Notes: generated by a model not told the origin, from the letters alone. A stretch of DNA of 64,000 bases from JADKIH01 sp031417555 (GCA_031417555.1 JANOVV010000070.1:26726-90725); one strand, 5' to 3'. Positions 27,587-37,506 are shown, numbered from the stretch's first letter. Translations and numbers: made by a program.

Positions 27587-28288
27587 TTATTTTAATGCAT
27601 TGTCAATCAAACGAAATCCTCTTCCGTGAATGTTTATTATGTCCAGCGTAGCATCATCTTTGAGAAATTTTCTGAGTTTTGTAATAAAAACATCCATGCT
27701 TCTGGCATTAAAATAATTATCGTCTCCCCAAATTTCTTTTAACGCTTTTTGCCTTGGCAATAGTTCGTTTTTATAAATGCATAATAATTTTAGAAGTTCC
27801 GCTTCTTTAGGAGAAAGTTTTTGAGTTTCATTATTAAGAGTTATAAGCCGGTGATCAAAATGAAAGTGATATTTTCCGATTGTAAATTCTTTTAAAGAGG
27901 AATCATGATTTTTATCTGCGCTTCTTTTCAGTATGGCTTTAAGTTTATACAACAATACTTCAGAATCAAAAGGTTTGGTAACATAATCATCTGCACCTAC
28001 CTGAAATCCTGAAAGCATATCTTCTTTCATTGTCTTCGCAGTGAGGAAAATTATCGGAATATGTTCATCTTTTTCGCGAATTTCTTTTGCCAGGGTGAAA
28101 CCGTCTTTCTTAGGCATCATGACATCCAGGATGCAGATATCAAATTTCCCGGTTACAAAATTATCATAACCGATTATTCCATCTGCACAGAGTTTTACAT
28201 CGTAATCATTTAATTCCAGATAATTTTTTAAAACGGATCCGAAGTTCGGATCATCTTCTACGAGTAGAATTTTAATTTTTTTATTCAT
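27587..28288 (-). CDS. OmpR-family response regulator
   Basis: A 233-residue two-component regulator starting at ATG 28288 (MNKKIKILLVEDDPNF). The longer frame from 28336 would add 16 residues and overlap the kinase gene. The receiver domain (about 5-120) has the acidic pair EDD, phospho-acceptor Asp55 in CILDVMMPKKDG and the conserved Lys in VTKPFDSE. A winged-helix DNA-binding domain (about 135-230) contains LSPKEAELLKLLC and RSMDVFITKLRKFL, as in OmpR/PhoB regulators. It follows the histidine-kinase gene by ten bases and forms a unit with it. The target genes are unknown; the divergent T9SS gene at 30065 is a candidate. Confidence 0.95.
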   Translation of the reverse strand: MNKKIKILLVEDDPNFGSVLKNYLELNDYDVKLCADGIIGYDNFVTGKFDICILDVMMPKKDGFTLAKEIREKDEHIPIIFLTAKTMKEDMLSGFQVGADDYVTKPFDSEVLLYKLKAILKRSADKNHDSSLKEFTIGKYHFHFDHRLITLNNETQKLSPKEAELLKLLCIYKNELLPRQKALKEIWGDDNYFNARSMDVFITKLRKFLKDDATLDIINIHGRGFRLIDNALK

Positions 28289-28298
28289 TTTTTTTATT

Positions 28299-29936
28299 TT
28301 ATATTTTTCCGAATGGAATGAAAAACTCAAATGCACTGCCTTTACCTATTTCACTTTCAACTTTAATATAACCTTTATGTTGTTCGATTACTGCTTTTAC
28401 ATAGCTAAGTCCGAGACCAAATCCTTTAATATCGTGAATATTCCCAGTTGGTACTCTGTAAAATTTTTCAAATATTTTATTCTGAATGTCTTTCGTCATT
28501 CCAATTCCTTTATCAACTACACGAACAATCAACCCGGTATTAGTATTTGCAGTTTCAATTTTGATTTCAGGATTTTCAGGCGAATATTTATTGGCATTGT
28601 CAAGTAAATTGAAAATTACATTGGATAAATGAATGGAATCCCCGACAAGCAAAGGTATTTCAGCTTTGAGATTATTATTTAGAGATCCTCCTTTACTTTC
28701 TACCTGCAGGGCAATTAATTCAACTGCATTTTGAATTATTGTATGAATATTTAATTCTTCTTTTCTAAGGTTTAGCTCTCCTTTTTCTATCATTGCCATC
28801 TGTAAAACATTTTCTACCTGAGCATTCATTCTTTTATTTTCCTCACGGATTATTCTTGTGAAATAATCAAATTTTTCTTTGTCATTTTTAACGCGTGGAT
28901 CTTTAATGGAATCAACTGCCAGGGAAATAGTAGCAATCGGAGTTTTAAATTCGTGCGTCATATTATTAATAAAATCACTTTTTATATCTGATAATTTCTT
29001 CTGACGGTAGATAACCTGTATAGTATATACGAAACCAAAAAGTATGATAAAAGTAAATAATGATGAACTTAAAAGCATTACCCACATAGAAGCAAGAACA
29101 TATTTCCGGCTATTGGGAAAATGGAAAATTAAAAAATCCGGTTTCGAAATAATATCATTTGGGAAAAGCAATGTTTTGTATTTCGATTTTAAAAGCTCTC
29201 CGGGCGAGACAGAACTTTTAGAGACAAAGAATGAATTACTTTTTCCATTTAATACTCCATAATCAACATCGAGGTTTATACCGCGATTGCTTAATTCATA
29301 ATTGATAATTGAATCAAGCCTGTTTGAATCTAAACGACTGCGAAGATCAGTTTCCGGCCCGGCAAATTCAATAGCCATTTTATCCATTACATCATTTAAC
29401 TTCTCCAGGCGCGCTTTTATTTTTTCTTCGTTCTGTCTGATAATTACTTCAGCCGAATCACCAAAAATGCGCGTTATTTTTGAACTATGAATGGTATGCT
29501 GCGAAGATGAATCTCTTTGAAAATAATTTCTTCGCTGAACCCTTAAAAAAGTCTGCGAACTTCCCGGACGATGGAATTCTATGTTAATATCTGCATTGTC
29601 TAAATCGTCAGCAACAGGCGGTGGTTTAAAAGCAGTTTTTGGGATTTCAATACTGGTATCAGTAATGGTTACCGGAATTGTAGAAGACGTATCACGGATC
29701 ATTAACTGTGTGATTCGGGTGGGGTCAATTTTGAAGACATGTTCATTTAGAATATTGTATGCTTCATTCGTTTCTATTCGGTCAACAATGGCATTCATTG
29801 ATTGACTGACAGATTGATCGAATTGTTGTTCTTTTAGCCTGATATCATGCAATATCCAATACAATTGAAGGCTAATAATACCTATCAAAGCAATACTCAT
29901 TAAAATAATGATCGCTTGAAAGCCTTTTTTATTCAT
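28299..29936 (-). CDS. Membrane-bound sensor histidine kinase
   Basis: A 545-residue kinase with two transmembrane helices (about 7-28 and 284-310) bounding a periplasmic sensor of about 250 residues. The sensor contains no named domain I recognise but has a long charged helix (SAEVIIRQNEEKIKARLEKLND). The HisKA phospho-acceptor is His328 in NMTHEFKTPIATI. The HATPase_c domain has LLDNANKYSP, VDKGIGM and GFGLGLSYV. The cognate regulator follows directly. The gene is divergent from the acidic T9SS protein gene at 30065, with 128 bases between them that could hold a shared control region. Confidence 0.95.
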   Translation of the reverse strand: MNKKGFQAIIILMSIALIGIISLQLYWILHDIRLKEQQFDQSVSQSMNAIVDRIETNEAYNILNEHVFKIDPTRITQLMIRDTSSTIPVTITDTSIEIPKTAFKPPPVADDLDNADINIEFHRPGSSQTFLRVQRRNYFQRDSSSQHTIHSSKITRIFGDSAEVIIRQNEEKIKARLEKLNDVMDKMAIEFAGPETDLRSRLDSNRLDSIINYELSNRGINLDVDYGVLNGKSNSFFVSKSSVSPGELLKSKYKTLLFPNDIISKPDFLIFHFPNSRKYVLASMWVMLLSSSLFTFIILFGFVYTIQVIYRQKKLSDIKSDFINNMTHEFKTPIATISLAVDSIKDPRVKNDKEKFDYFTRIIREENKRMNAQVENVLQMAMIEKGELNLRKEELNIHTIIQNAVELIALQVESKGGSLNNNLKAEIPLLVGDSIHLSNVIFNLLDNANKYSPENPEIKIETANTNTGLIVRVVDKGIGMTKDIQNKIFEKFYRVPTGNIHDIKGFGLGLSYVKAVIEQHKGYIKVESEIGKGSAFEFFIPFGKI

Positions 29937-30064
29937 CGGTTGTAAAAATACTCAGCTTTAACACTTGAGTTCAAAATTTAACCATTCTTTAACAGAGATT
30001 AACTGTGTTTTAACCAGTATTTTAAGAAATGAATATTTAATTTGCCTCAATAAACAAAAAAGCT

Positions 30065-31099
30065 ATGTATAACAGAATCCAAATTCGTGAAATTCTAGCC
30101 TGGATGGCATTGTCAATTGCAATGATCCTAATTAGTGTAACAGTAGTTTTCGCTCAAACGAAAACTATTAATGTCGAAAATGAAAACGGCAAGGTCCATA
30201 TTAAAATCAGTAAAACAGAAAATGGTCAGGTGATTAAAATAGATACTTCTTTTATTGTGACCGATGATATGAATGTTGATGAGATTATCGAAAGTCTTGA
30301 AGACAGCGATCCTTCAAAAACGAATATTCATAAAAAAATTATCAAGCATAAAGGCGGAGATCAAAGTCTGAATAAAAAGCATATAACCGTTGACTTGAAT
30401 TTCCCGGAAATGTCTCAGGCAGAAAAGGATAAACTTCATGAAAATTGGGAAGAATCTATGAAGGATATGAGAAAAGGAATCGAAAAAATGAGAGAGTCAT
30501 TAAAAAGTATGCATATTCAAATTGACAGCGATTCTGATGATAAGGGTGATTTCCATTTTAATTTTAATTTACCTGATGAGGATTCAGAAAAAAGTAATGA
30601 TTGTGATGGCTATTCGTATACTTATAAATATTCACACGATAAGGATAGTGAAATGGATAGTCTGAAAGATGAAGATCATATTGTTATTATGGGTGACAAA
30701 GATGAAAAGCCTCCTGTGTTAGAAAAAATTATTTCATCTAAAAACGGAAAACAGATATTTGTATATAAGCGGGCTGATTCTTCAAAAGAATCCGGTAAAA
30801 AAAATATTTCTCAGGATCAAGAGATAAAAAAGACAAATAAGACCGATATACGAGACTTACAATATTATCCAAATCCTACAGGCGGTAAATTTAAATTGAC
30901 TTTTCACACGGATTTAAGAGGTGAAATAAAAATTCAAGTTGTTGATGAAAACGGGAAAGAAGTTTACTCAGAAATGATTTCGAATTTCGAAGGAGATTAT
31001 TCAAAGGAAATTGACCTTGGGAATAAGAGTAAAGGAAATTATTTTTTGAAAATTTTACAGAACGGAAAATCACTTACTAAAAAAATAGTTTTGGATTAG
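30065..31099 (+). CDS. Acidic helical exported protein with T9SS sorting domain
   Basis: A 344-residue protein with a signal peptide (about 1-31, ending VVFAQT). The middle is very rich in Asp, Glu, Lys and Ser and includes a helical stretch KDMRKGIEKMRESLKSMHI (about 140-160). The last roughly 75 residues (DLQYYPNPTGGKFKLTFHTD to GNYFLKILQNGKS) are a T9SS sorting domain. It is divergent from the two-component system, so it may be regulated by it, or may feed it a signal. A CpxP/Spy-like role for the charged helix is only speculation. A GC-rich terminator follows. Confidence 0.8.
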   Translation: MYNRIQIREILAWMALSIAMILISVTVVFAQTKTINVENENGKVHIKISKTENGQVIKIDTSFIVTDDMNVDEIIESLEDSDPSKTNIHKKIIKHKGGDQSLNKKHITVDLNFPEMSQAEKDKLHENWEESMKDMRKGIEKMRESLKSMHIQIDSDSDDKGDFHFNFNLPDEDSEKSNDCDGYSYTYKYSHDKDSEMDSLKDEDHIVIMGDKDEKPPVLEKIISSKNGKQIFVYKRADSSKESGKKNISQDQEIKKTNKTDIRDLQYYPNPTGGKFKLTFHTDLRGEIKIQVVDENGKEVYSEMISNFEGDYSKEIDLGNKSKGNYFLKILQNGKSLTKKIVLD

Positions 31100-31133
31100 A
31101 ATTTAGAGTAGAGGTTTTTCTTTAGGTTTTGTT

Positions 31134-31155
31134 AACCCCGGTACTAGCCGGGGTT
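31134..31155 (+). terminator. Rho-independent terminator after the acidic T9SS gene
   Basis: An 8-bp stem (AACCCCGG at 31134-31141, CCGGGGTT at 31148-31155) with a six-base loop is followed by TATTTTTA. It stands 34 bases after the stop of the plus-strand gene and 25 bases before the end of the convergent DinB gene. Confidence 0.85.
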
Positions 31156-31180
31156 TATTTTTACAAACTATATTTCTTTA

Positions 31181-31720
31181 CTAATTTGGAAAATTAATAT
31201 TATTCTTCACCCGTAGAGCTTGATTTATATGACGTTCCTCATGAACTATTATTAATTCAATCAGATCATGTAATTTTAAGGTTATCAGAGAAGCAACGGG
31301 TGAGGTAACAACTATATGTTTATATTTCTCTTTTTCTAATTCTAAAAATAATTGAAATATTTCATCCTGATGATTTTTAAAATCAGAAATAATATTCTGG
31401 CTAACGGTACTTTCAGAAGGAATAAATAATCGAGGTGATTTATATTTTTTAACAACATTTTTTCCAAGAGTTTTTATCATTTGTTTACCTGTGTAATTGC
31501 TCAAAGGATTATTCTTTTCCCAAAACGAAGGCTTATTTTTACCTTCAATGATTGTTAATAATACTGGTAAGTATTTCGCATTGGATACTATTAAGTGATC
31601 AAGACATTGTCCGATACTCCACTGATCCGGCGCGGGTTTCCAGTTTAACTGAATCAACTTTAAATCGCCAAACTCTTTATCAATTGTAGCAGTTAAAGAA
31701 GGTATAGAAGATGATAGCAC
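31181..31720 (-). CDS. DinB-family (DinB_2-type) four-helix protein
   Basis: A 179-residue protein with helical-bundle pattern and the DinB-like features DQWSIGQCLDHLIVSN (about 33-48, with His43) and LHDLIELIIVHEERHINQAL (His residues near 150, 160 and 163), which form a metal site in this superfamily. Members include thiol transferases and many uncharacterised proteins; no activity can be assigned. It is isolated, convergent with the acidic T9SS gene and divergent from prmC. Confidence 0.85.
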   Translation of the reverse strand: MLSSSIPSLTATIDKEFGDLKLIQLNWKPAPDQWSIGQCLDHLIVSNAKYLPVLLTIIEGKNKPSFWEKNNPLSNYTGKQMIKTLGKNVVKKYKSPRLFIPSESTVSQNIISDFKNHQDEIFQLFLELEKEKYKHIVVTSPVASLITLKLHDLIELIIVHEERHINQALRVKNNINFPN

Positions 31721-31933
31721 GAGGATTATATATTATTTTTAAAAATAAAAAGTCGAAGGTACCCAATGCATATCATTTTTTATATTTTTATTTGATTTAA
31801 CGATAAAAAGAAAATGAAAGACTACCTTTTTCACACTATCACAATTATCGGCCAATAGCTATTAACTAATTGCCAATAACTAATAACCAAAGATGTTTCT
31901 TGCTACTTTCATCTTTTTTCACAACTTTGCAAG

Positions 31934-32788
31934 GTGGAAACAGTAGGAGACGTATATTCCAGATTTCGTTCGCAGCTTTCTAAAAGCTATGAAGCCAATG
32001 AAGAAGAACAAATTACGGTTCTTGCCTTTGAACATGTAATGAATTACCGCCGGGTTGATGTTAGCCTTAATAAAGATGAACGGTTAGGTGAAAATCATAT
32101 AAAATCATTCGATAAAATTTTAGCCGCACTCAATACCGGAAAGCCAATTCAATATGTCTTGGGTAATTCGTGGTTTTACGGTATTAATCTAATGGTGAAT
32201 AAACATGTGTTGATTCCAAGGCAGGAGACAGAAGAATTGGTTGAATGGATTGTGAAAGACATTAAATCTATGTCTAAAAAGCCGTCTGTAATTTTAGATG
32301 TTTGTACCGGTAGCGGATGCATTGCTTTGGCCCTGAAAAAGGAATATCCTGAAATTAAAATTATTGCAATAGATATCTCTGAAAAAGCACTCGAAGTTGC
32401 CCGATACAATGCAATAAAAGAAAATCTGGAAATTAAATTTATTCATATGGATGCTTTAAAAATTTCATTGGATATTTATCCTGATATTATTGTTTGTAAT
32501 CCCCCTTATGTAATGAAAAGTGAAAAAGCAGACATGCATCAGCGTGTAACTGATTATGAACCATCTGCCGCTTTATTTGTTCCTGATGAAGACCCGCTTT
32601 TATTTTACAGAAACGTATCAACCTGGGGATTGCGTTTTTTGAAAACTGAAGGACGAATTTATTTTGAAATCAATGAAAGAATGGGAAATGAAATTATCGG
32701 ATTACATTCAGAACTTGGATTTTCAGAATCAGAAATTAAAAAGGATTTGCCGGGGAAAGACAGGATGTTTCGGGCAATTAAAAAATAA
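31934..32788 (+). CDS. prmC: Peptide chain release factor N5-glutamine methyltransferase
   Basis: PrmC methylates the glutamine of the GGQ motif in release factors 1 and 2. At 284 residues it has family length, with an N-terminal helical domain, the SAM-binding DVCTGSGC (122-129) and the catalytic NPPY (189-192). IPRQETEELVEW is also a family signature. The start is GTG at 31934; no ATG lies between it and conserved sequence. It precedes ligA by 25 bases and probably heads a run with ligA, the DUF6913-like gene and dapA. Confidence 0.94.
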   Translation: METVGDVYSRFRSQLSKSYEANEEEQITVLAFEHVMNYRRVDVSLNKDERLGENHIKSFDKILAALNTGKPIQYVLGNSWFYGINLMVNKHVLIPRQETEELVEWIVKDIKSMSKKPSVILDVCTGSGCIALALKKEYPEIKIIAIDISEKALEVARYNAIKENLEIKFIHMDALKISLDIYPDIIVCNPPYVMKSEKADMHQRVTDYEPSAALFVPDEDPLLFYRNVSTWGLRFLKTEGRIYFEINERMGNEIIGLHSELGFSESEIKKDLPGKDRMFRAIKK

Positions 32789-32813
32789 TTAATTTTTAGT
32801 TCTTAATCTTCCA

Positions 32814-34898
32814 ATGACTGAATCAGAAGCAAAGAAAAAAATTGAAAAGCTGAGTAAAGAACTGGATGAACATAATTATCGTTATTATGTATTATCGGAA
32901 CCAACCATTTCAGATTTTGAATTTGATAAAAAACTTGAAGAATTAAGTGATCTCGAAAAAAATTTTCCTGCCTTGGCGTTAGCGGATTCACCAACTCAGA
33001 GAGTGGGTGGAACAATTACTAAAGAGTTTAAATCCGTAAAACACAAGTATCCGATGCTTTCTCTCGGCAATACTTATTCTGAAAAAGAATTACTTGATTT
33101 TGATGAAAGAATAAAAAAGATTTTAGACAACGATTTCGAATATATATGTGAATTAAAATTTGATGGCGTGGCTATCGGTTTAACTTACGAAAACGGAATT
33201 TTTCAAAAAGCAGTAACCCGGGGAGATGGAGTTCAAGGTGATGACGTTACAGCCAATGTTCGTACTATTCGGAGTATACCATTAAAATTGCGTGGCGATA
33301 ATTTTCCTGACGAATTTGAAATTCGTGGCGAGATATTAATGCCCCATTCTTCTTTTGAGAAAATTAATTCAACCATTCGTAAGGATATGGAAGAAGATGG
33401 ATATAATGATGACGAAATCTCTCTCCGTCTGCTTAAAAATCCACGTAATGCTGCCAGCGGGACTATTAAAATGCAAGACTCATCCATAGTCGCCGCCCGC
33501 AATCTGGATTGTTTTCTCTATGCATTTTATGCTGAAAAAATTCCTTTTAAAACTCATTATGAAGCGATGCAAGCAGCTGTTCAATGGGGATTTAAAGTAA
33601 GTAATCATATTAGTTTGTGTAAAGACATCCGTGAAGTATTCAAATATCTCGAGCATTGGAATAAAGCAAGACACAAACTCGGTTACGATACTGATGGAGT
33701 CGTTATTAAAGTAAACTCTTACGATCAGCAAAATGAACTTGGATTTACAGCTAAATCGCCACGGTGGGCAATTGCTTTTAAGTTTAAATCGGAAAGTGTT
33801 TCAACGACTTTGAATGATATTTATTTTCAGGTTGGGCGGACAGGAGCAATTACACCTGTAGCAGCACTTAAGCCCGTTTTACTTGCCGGCTCTACAGTAA
33901 AAAGAGCAACACTTCACAATGCTGATCAGATTGAGAAACTTGATTTGCGAAAAGGTGATATCGTCTTTGTAGAAAAAGGAGGCGAAGTAATTCCGAAAAT
34001 TACCGGAGTTGATTTGGACAAACGTAAAGCAAATTCACATCCGGTAAAATATATTACTCATTGCCCGGAATGTAATACACTGCTGGAACGAAAAGAGGGG
34101 GAAGCCCAGCATTATTGCCCGAATGTCAATGGATGTCCTCCCCAAATTAAAGGTCGCATCGAACATTTTATCAGCAGAAAAGCTATGAACATCGATAGCC
34201 TTGGAGAAGGTAAAGTTGAGATTTTATACGACAATAAACTTTTACATAATGCAGCAGATCTTTATTCATTGACGTATAATGATATGATTGGCCTTGAAAA
34301 AATATATCTCAGCGATGAAGGAAAATCTAAGAAAATCAGCTTACAGGAAAAATCAGTTCAGAATATATTAAATGGTATTGAGGAATCAAAAAAGACACCA
34401 TTTGAAAGAGTATTGTATGCAATCGGAATCAGGTATGTAGGAGAAACGGTGGCTAAAAAACTTGCCCTTCATTTTAAATCGATAGAGGCTATTGAAGAGG
34501 CCGGCCTGGAAGAATTAATGCAAACAGAAGAAATCGGCGAAAAAATTGCTCAAAGTGTTAAAGAGTTTTTCAGCAATCAGGCTAATAAAAAGTTTGTTTC
34601 TACATTAAAAGCTGCCGGTTTAAAGATGAAAATAGGTAAAGATGCAATTCCTGAAAAATTAAGCGAACGTTTGTCGGGTAAATCGTTTGTTGTTTCAGGG
34701 ACTTTCACTAATTTCAGCCGGGATGAAATAAAACTGCTCATCGAAAAACACGGTGGAAAAAATCAAAGCGGTGTTACTTCTAAAACCGATTATTTATTAG
34801 CCGGAGAAGAAGCCGGCCCAAGTAAATTGGAGAAAGCAGCAAAATTGAAAATTAATGTAATAGGAGAAAGTGAATTTTTAAAATTGATAAATGAATAA
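32814..34898 (+). CDS. ligA: NAD-dependent DNA ligase
   Basis: LigA seals nicks during replication and repair using NAD+. At 694 residues it is full length. The adenylation lysine is Lys115 in CELKFDG. Then come the OB fold (GRTGAITPVAALKPV), a four-cysteine zinc finger (CPEC, then YCPN and GCPP), helix-hairpin-helix repeats (about 510-580) and a C-terminal BRCT domain (about 615-694, with GKSFVVSGTF). The stop overlaps the ATG of the next gene in TAATG. Confidence 0.97.
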   Translation: MTESEAKKKIEKLSKELDEHNYRYYVLSEPTISDFEFDKKLEELSDLEKNFPALALADSPTQRVGGTITKEFKSVKHKYPMLSLGNTYSEKELLDFDERIKKILDNDFEYICELKFDGVAIGLTYENGIFQKAVTRGDGVQGDDVTANVRTIRSIPLKLRGDNFPDEFEIRGEILMPHSSFEKINSTIRKDMEEDGYNDDEISLRLLKNPRNAASGTIKMQDSSIVAARNLDCFLYAFYAEKIPFKTHYEAMQAAVQWGFKVSNHISLCKDIREVFKYLEHWNKARHKLGYDTDGVVIKVNSYDQQNELGFTAKSPRWAIAFKFKSESVSTTLNDIYFQVGRTGAITPVAALKPVLLAGSTVKRATLHNADQIEKLDLRKGDIVFVEKGGEVIPKITGVDLDKRKANSHPVKYITHCPECNTLLERKEGEAQHYCPNVNGCPPQIKGRIEHFISRKAMNIDSLGEGKVEILYDNKLLHNAADLYSLTYNDMIGLEKIYLSDEGKSKKISLQEKSVQNILNGIEESKKTPFERVLYAIGIRYVGETVAKKLALHFKSIEAIEEAGLEELMQTEEIGEKIAQSVKEFFSNQANKKFVSTLKAAGLKMKIGKDAIPEKLSERLSGKSFVVSGTFTNFSRDEIKLLIEKHGGKNQSGVTSKTDYLLAGEEAGPSKLEKAAKLKINVIGESEFLKLINE

Positions 34899-35449
34899 TG
34901 TTAGTCAGTAAAAATATACGTGTTTGGCTCGGTCATCATCGTTTCATCAATGAAATGAGAAAGATCAACCGGGAGCCGGAAATTGTAAGTTTTGATGAAG
35001 CAGCTAAAATCGGCATACTCTATGATGCGACCGATGAAAGAGACTCTGATTCCGTTAAAAACTATATTAAGAATATACGTTCAACTTTCAAAAAAGATAT
35101 TCTTGCTATGGGTTATGTTGATAAAAAGGAAACTCATAAAAGTCAGTATGCCCAATTCGGCTTGGATTTTTTTACTAGAAAAGATCTTAATTTTCAGATG
35201 ATACCTGTTAATCCAATTGTAAATAATTTTATCAATGAAAAATTTGATATTCTTATAAATCTAAACTCAGGTAAATGTTTTCCTTTAAGATATATTTCTG
35301 CCATGTCGAAAGCGAGGTTCAGAGTTGGAAGATACAGCAGTAGTAATACGATTTACTTTGATATGATGATTAAATTAAATGGCGAGCCGCCCATTCGTAC
35401 CGTCATAGAAGAGATTGAACATTTTCTCCGTTTAATAAAGAAAGCATGA
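34898..35449 (+). CDS. Conserved Bacteroidota protein, DUF6913-like
   Basis: A 183-residue cytosolic protein without signal peptide. Visible conserved-looking blocks are IGILYDATDERDSDSVKNYI, FFTRKDLNFQMIPVNPIVNNFI and FDILINLNSGKCFPLRYISAMSKARFRVGRY. I associate these with the family annotated DUF6913; that name is from memory. Function is unknown. It overlaps ligA by one base and dapA by four bases (ATGA), so all three are translated from one message. Its fixed place between DNA ligase and dapA hints at a housekeeping role. Confidence 0.7.
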   Translation: MLVSKNIRVWLGHHRFINEMRKINREPEIVSFDEAAKIGILYDATDERDSDSVKNYIKNIRSTFKKDILAMGYVDKKETHKSQYAQFGLDFFTRKDLNFQMIPVNPIVNNFINEKFDILINLNSGKCFPLRYISAMSKARFRVGRYSSSNTIYFDMMIKLNGEPPIRTVIEEIEHFLRLIKKA

Positions 35450-36324
35450 ATCCAAACAAACTCAAAGGAACAGGTGTTGCTTTAGTGACTCCTTTTCACA
35501 AAGACGGAAGTATTGATTTTAAAGCATTCAAGAAATTAATTGAACGATGCTTAGAAGGGAAAGTTGAATATTTAGTTCCTCTCGGTACAACCGGTGAATC
35601 GGCTACTCTTACGGTAACTGAACGTAGTGCTGTGATTGATTTTGTAATTGAAATTGCTGAAAAGAGAGTACCTATAGTATTGGGTTTAGGTGGTAATAGT
35701 ACGCAAGAGATTTTAAGTACAATCGAAGAATACTCATTTGAAGGTATTGATGCAATACTTTCCGTGTCTCCGTATTATAACCGTCCATCTCAACGTGGAA
35801 TTTATCAGCATTATAAAATGATAGCGAACGAATGCCCGGTTCCTGTTATTTTATATAATGTACCATCCCGGACCGGAAGTAATATAGATGCTGAAACAAC
35901 ACTTCAGCTTGCACATGACGTTCCGAATATTATCGGAATAAAAGAAGCATCGGGAAATATGGAAAAAGTGATGAATCTTATTTCAAAAAAACCAAAGGAT
36001 TTTTTAATTATCAGCGGCGACGACATTCTTTCATTACCAATACTGGCTTGCGGGGGTGATGGCGTTATTTCAGTTATCTCAAATGCCTATCCAAAAGATT
36101 TTTCTGAAATGGTAAGACTGGCATTAAACGGAAATTTTGAAAAGGCCAGAAAATTACATTATAAGCTTTTGGGAATTACGCATGATATTTTTATTGATGG
36201 CAATCCTTCAGGTATCAAAGGTCTTCTGAATGTAATGGATATTTGTTCAGAACATGTTCGATTGCCATTAATGAGTGTGAACAAAACAATTATGAACCGT
36301 TTCGAAGTTATGATAAATTCATAA
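35446..36324 (+). CDS. dapA: 4-hydroxy-tetrahydrodipicolinate synthase
   Basis: DapA condenses pyruvate and aspartate semialdehyde, the first step of the diaminopimelate/lysine pathway that supplies peptidoglycan. At 292 residues it is complete. The Schiff-base lysine is Lys166 in GIKEASGN, and Tyr137 in YNVPSRTG and the GTTGES block (48-53) complete the active site. Its ATG overlaps the stop of the preceding gene by four bases, so it is cotranscribed with ligA. Confidence 0.97.
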   Translation: MNPNKLKGTGVALVTPFHKDGSIDFKAFKKLIERCLEGKVEYLVPLGTTGESATLTVTERSAVIDFVIEIAEKRVPIVLGLGGNSTQEILSTIEEYSFEGIDAILSVSPYYNRPSQRGIYQHYKMIANECPVPVILYNVPSRTGSNIDAETTLQLAHDVPNIIGIKEASGNMEKVMNLISKKPKDFLIISGDDILSLPILACGGDGVISVISNAYPKDFSEMVRLALNGNFEKARKLHYKLLGITHDIFIDGNPSGIKGLLNVMDICSEHVRLPLMSVNKTIMNRFEVMINS

Positions 36325-36371
36325 AACTGTTACAGTAAAAGTATATTAGATTATTTAGTTCGATGGATTAT

Positions 36372-36379
36372 TAATTTTG
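36372..36379 (+). promoter_or_regulatory. Putative minus-7 promoter box for the T9SS gene at 36400
   Basis: TAATTTTG fully matches the Bacteroidota consensus TAnnTTTG and lies 21-28 bases upstream of the ATG. No clear minus-33 element is visible at normal spacing, so confidence is limited. Confidence 0.35.
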
Positions 36380-36399
36380 AAGATTTAAAATAAACGATT

Positions 36400-37506
36400 A
36401 TGAGAGTTTCATTTTTTGTATTTATTAATTTTATTTTCTTTTTATCTCATGCTTCAGCACAAGACACTATTCAGTCTCAGGATTTACCTAATAACGGAGA
36501 TGTTTTTGTTTTAAGTACAGGAACGATCTCTCATAATATTCAACCATCATCAACAGGTGAAAATTATGTCTGGAATTTTTCAAATCTCGAAAGCAGTAAT
36601 CAAGAGATAGATTCAATGATACCGGTTTCTGCGACAAATCCTGCTTTATCATTTTTCTTTATTGATAATGTATTAAATACGAACAGGGCCAATCATGCAT
36701 CAAGAGGACGTAATTTTAATATTGGTATTTCAGAATTTACTGATGTATTTAATTATTATTATAATTCGGTATCACAATACGAACAACCCGGTTTAGGAGC
36801 AATTATAGATTCAATACTCATTCCCGTTTTTTATACACCTCATGATATTATTTATAAATTGCCATTAAGATATAATAATGAAGACTCTTGTTCTTATGGA
36901 TTTGAAATTGATCTTTCTTCATCAACTATTGGTATATACTATCAAGTTAACAGAAAACGATATAATAAAGTAGATGGGTGGGGAACATTAATTACTCCCT
37001 TTGGTACATTCGATGTATTACGTATTAAAACAACCCTGACTGAACAGGACAGCCTTTATGTTACCGCTTTGAACCAGGGAATTAAATTACCTCCTGTTAC
37101 AAGCTATGAATTTAAATGGATGGGAACCGGCTTTGGTTTACCATTATTACAAATAAATACTACAGCTATCGATACGCAAGTTACACAGATCTTATACCAA
37201 GACTCGATTAGGTTTACAAACGTATCTGATTTTAAACAGGTAATAAGCGAGACATTAGTATTTCCGAATCCGGCTTCTGAAAAAATTGTAGTTAAATATT
37301 CATTGCAAAAAAATTCAGAAGTGATGATTGATTTATTTTCTGTTGAAGGGAAAAAAATATTTAGTATAAAAGAAACTAAAACAATTGTTGGTTTAAATTT
37401 TCAAACAATCGATTTAAGTAAATACAATTTAAATGAAGGAAATTATTTTTTGAAATTACAATCAGAAAATTCTGCATTGACGTTACCTGTACAAATTCAA
37501 AAATAA
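36400..37506 (+). CDS. Secreted protein with T9SS type A sorting domain
   Basis: A 368-residue protein with a signal peptide (about 1-21, ending SHASAQ). The central region (about 25-280) is beta-type and is shared by many unnamed Bacteroidota secreted proteins (W.FSNLESSNQE, GWGTLITPFGTFDVLRIKT). The last roughly 80 residues (LVFPNPASEKIVVKYSLQ to GNYFLKLQSENS) are a T9SS sorting domain. Function is unknown. It has its own promoter-like box and ends 24 bases from the convergent ribH gene. Confidence 0.85.
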   Translation: MRVSFFVFINFIFFLSHASAQDTIQSQDLPNNGDVFVLSTGTISHNIQPSSTGENYVWNFSNLESSNQEIDSMIPVSATNPALSFFFIDNVLNTNRANHASRGRNFNIGISEFTDVFNYYYNSVSQYEQPGLGAIIDSILIPVFYTPHDIIYKLPLRYNNEDSCSYGFEIDLSSSTIGIYYQVNRKRYNKVDGWGTLITPFGTFDVLRIKTTLTEQDSLYVTALNQGIKLPPVTSYEFKWMGTGFGLPLLQINTTAIDTQVTQILYQDSIRFTNVSDFKQVISETLVFPNPASEKIVVKYSLQKNSEVMIDLFSVEGKKIFSIKETKTIVGLNFQTIDLSKYNLNEGNYFLKLQSENSALTLPVQIQK

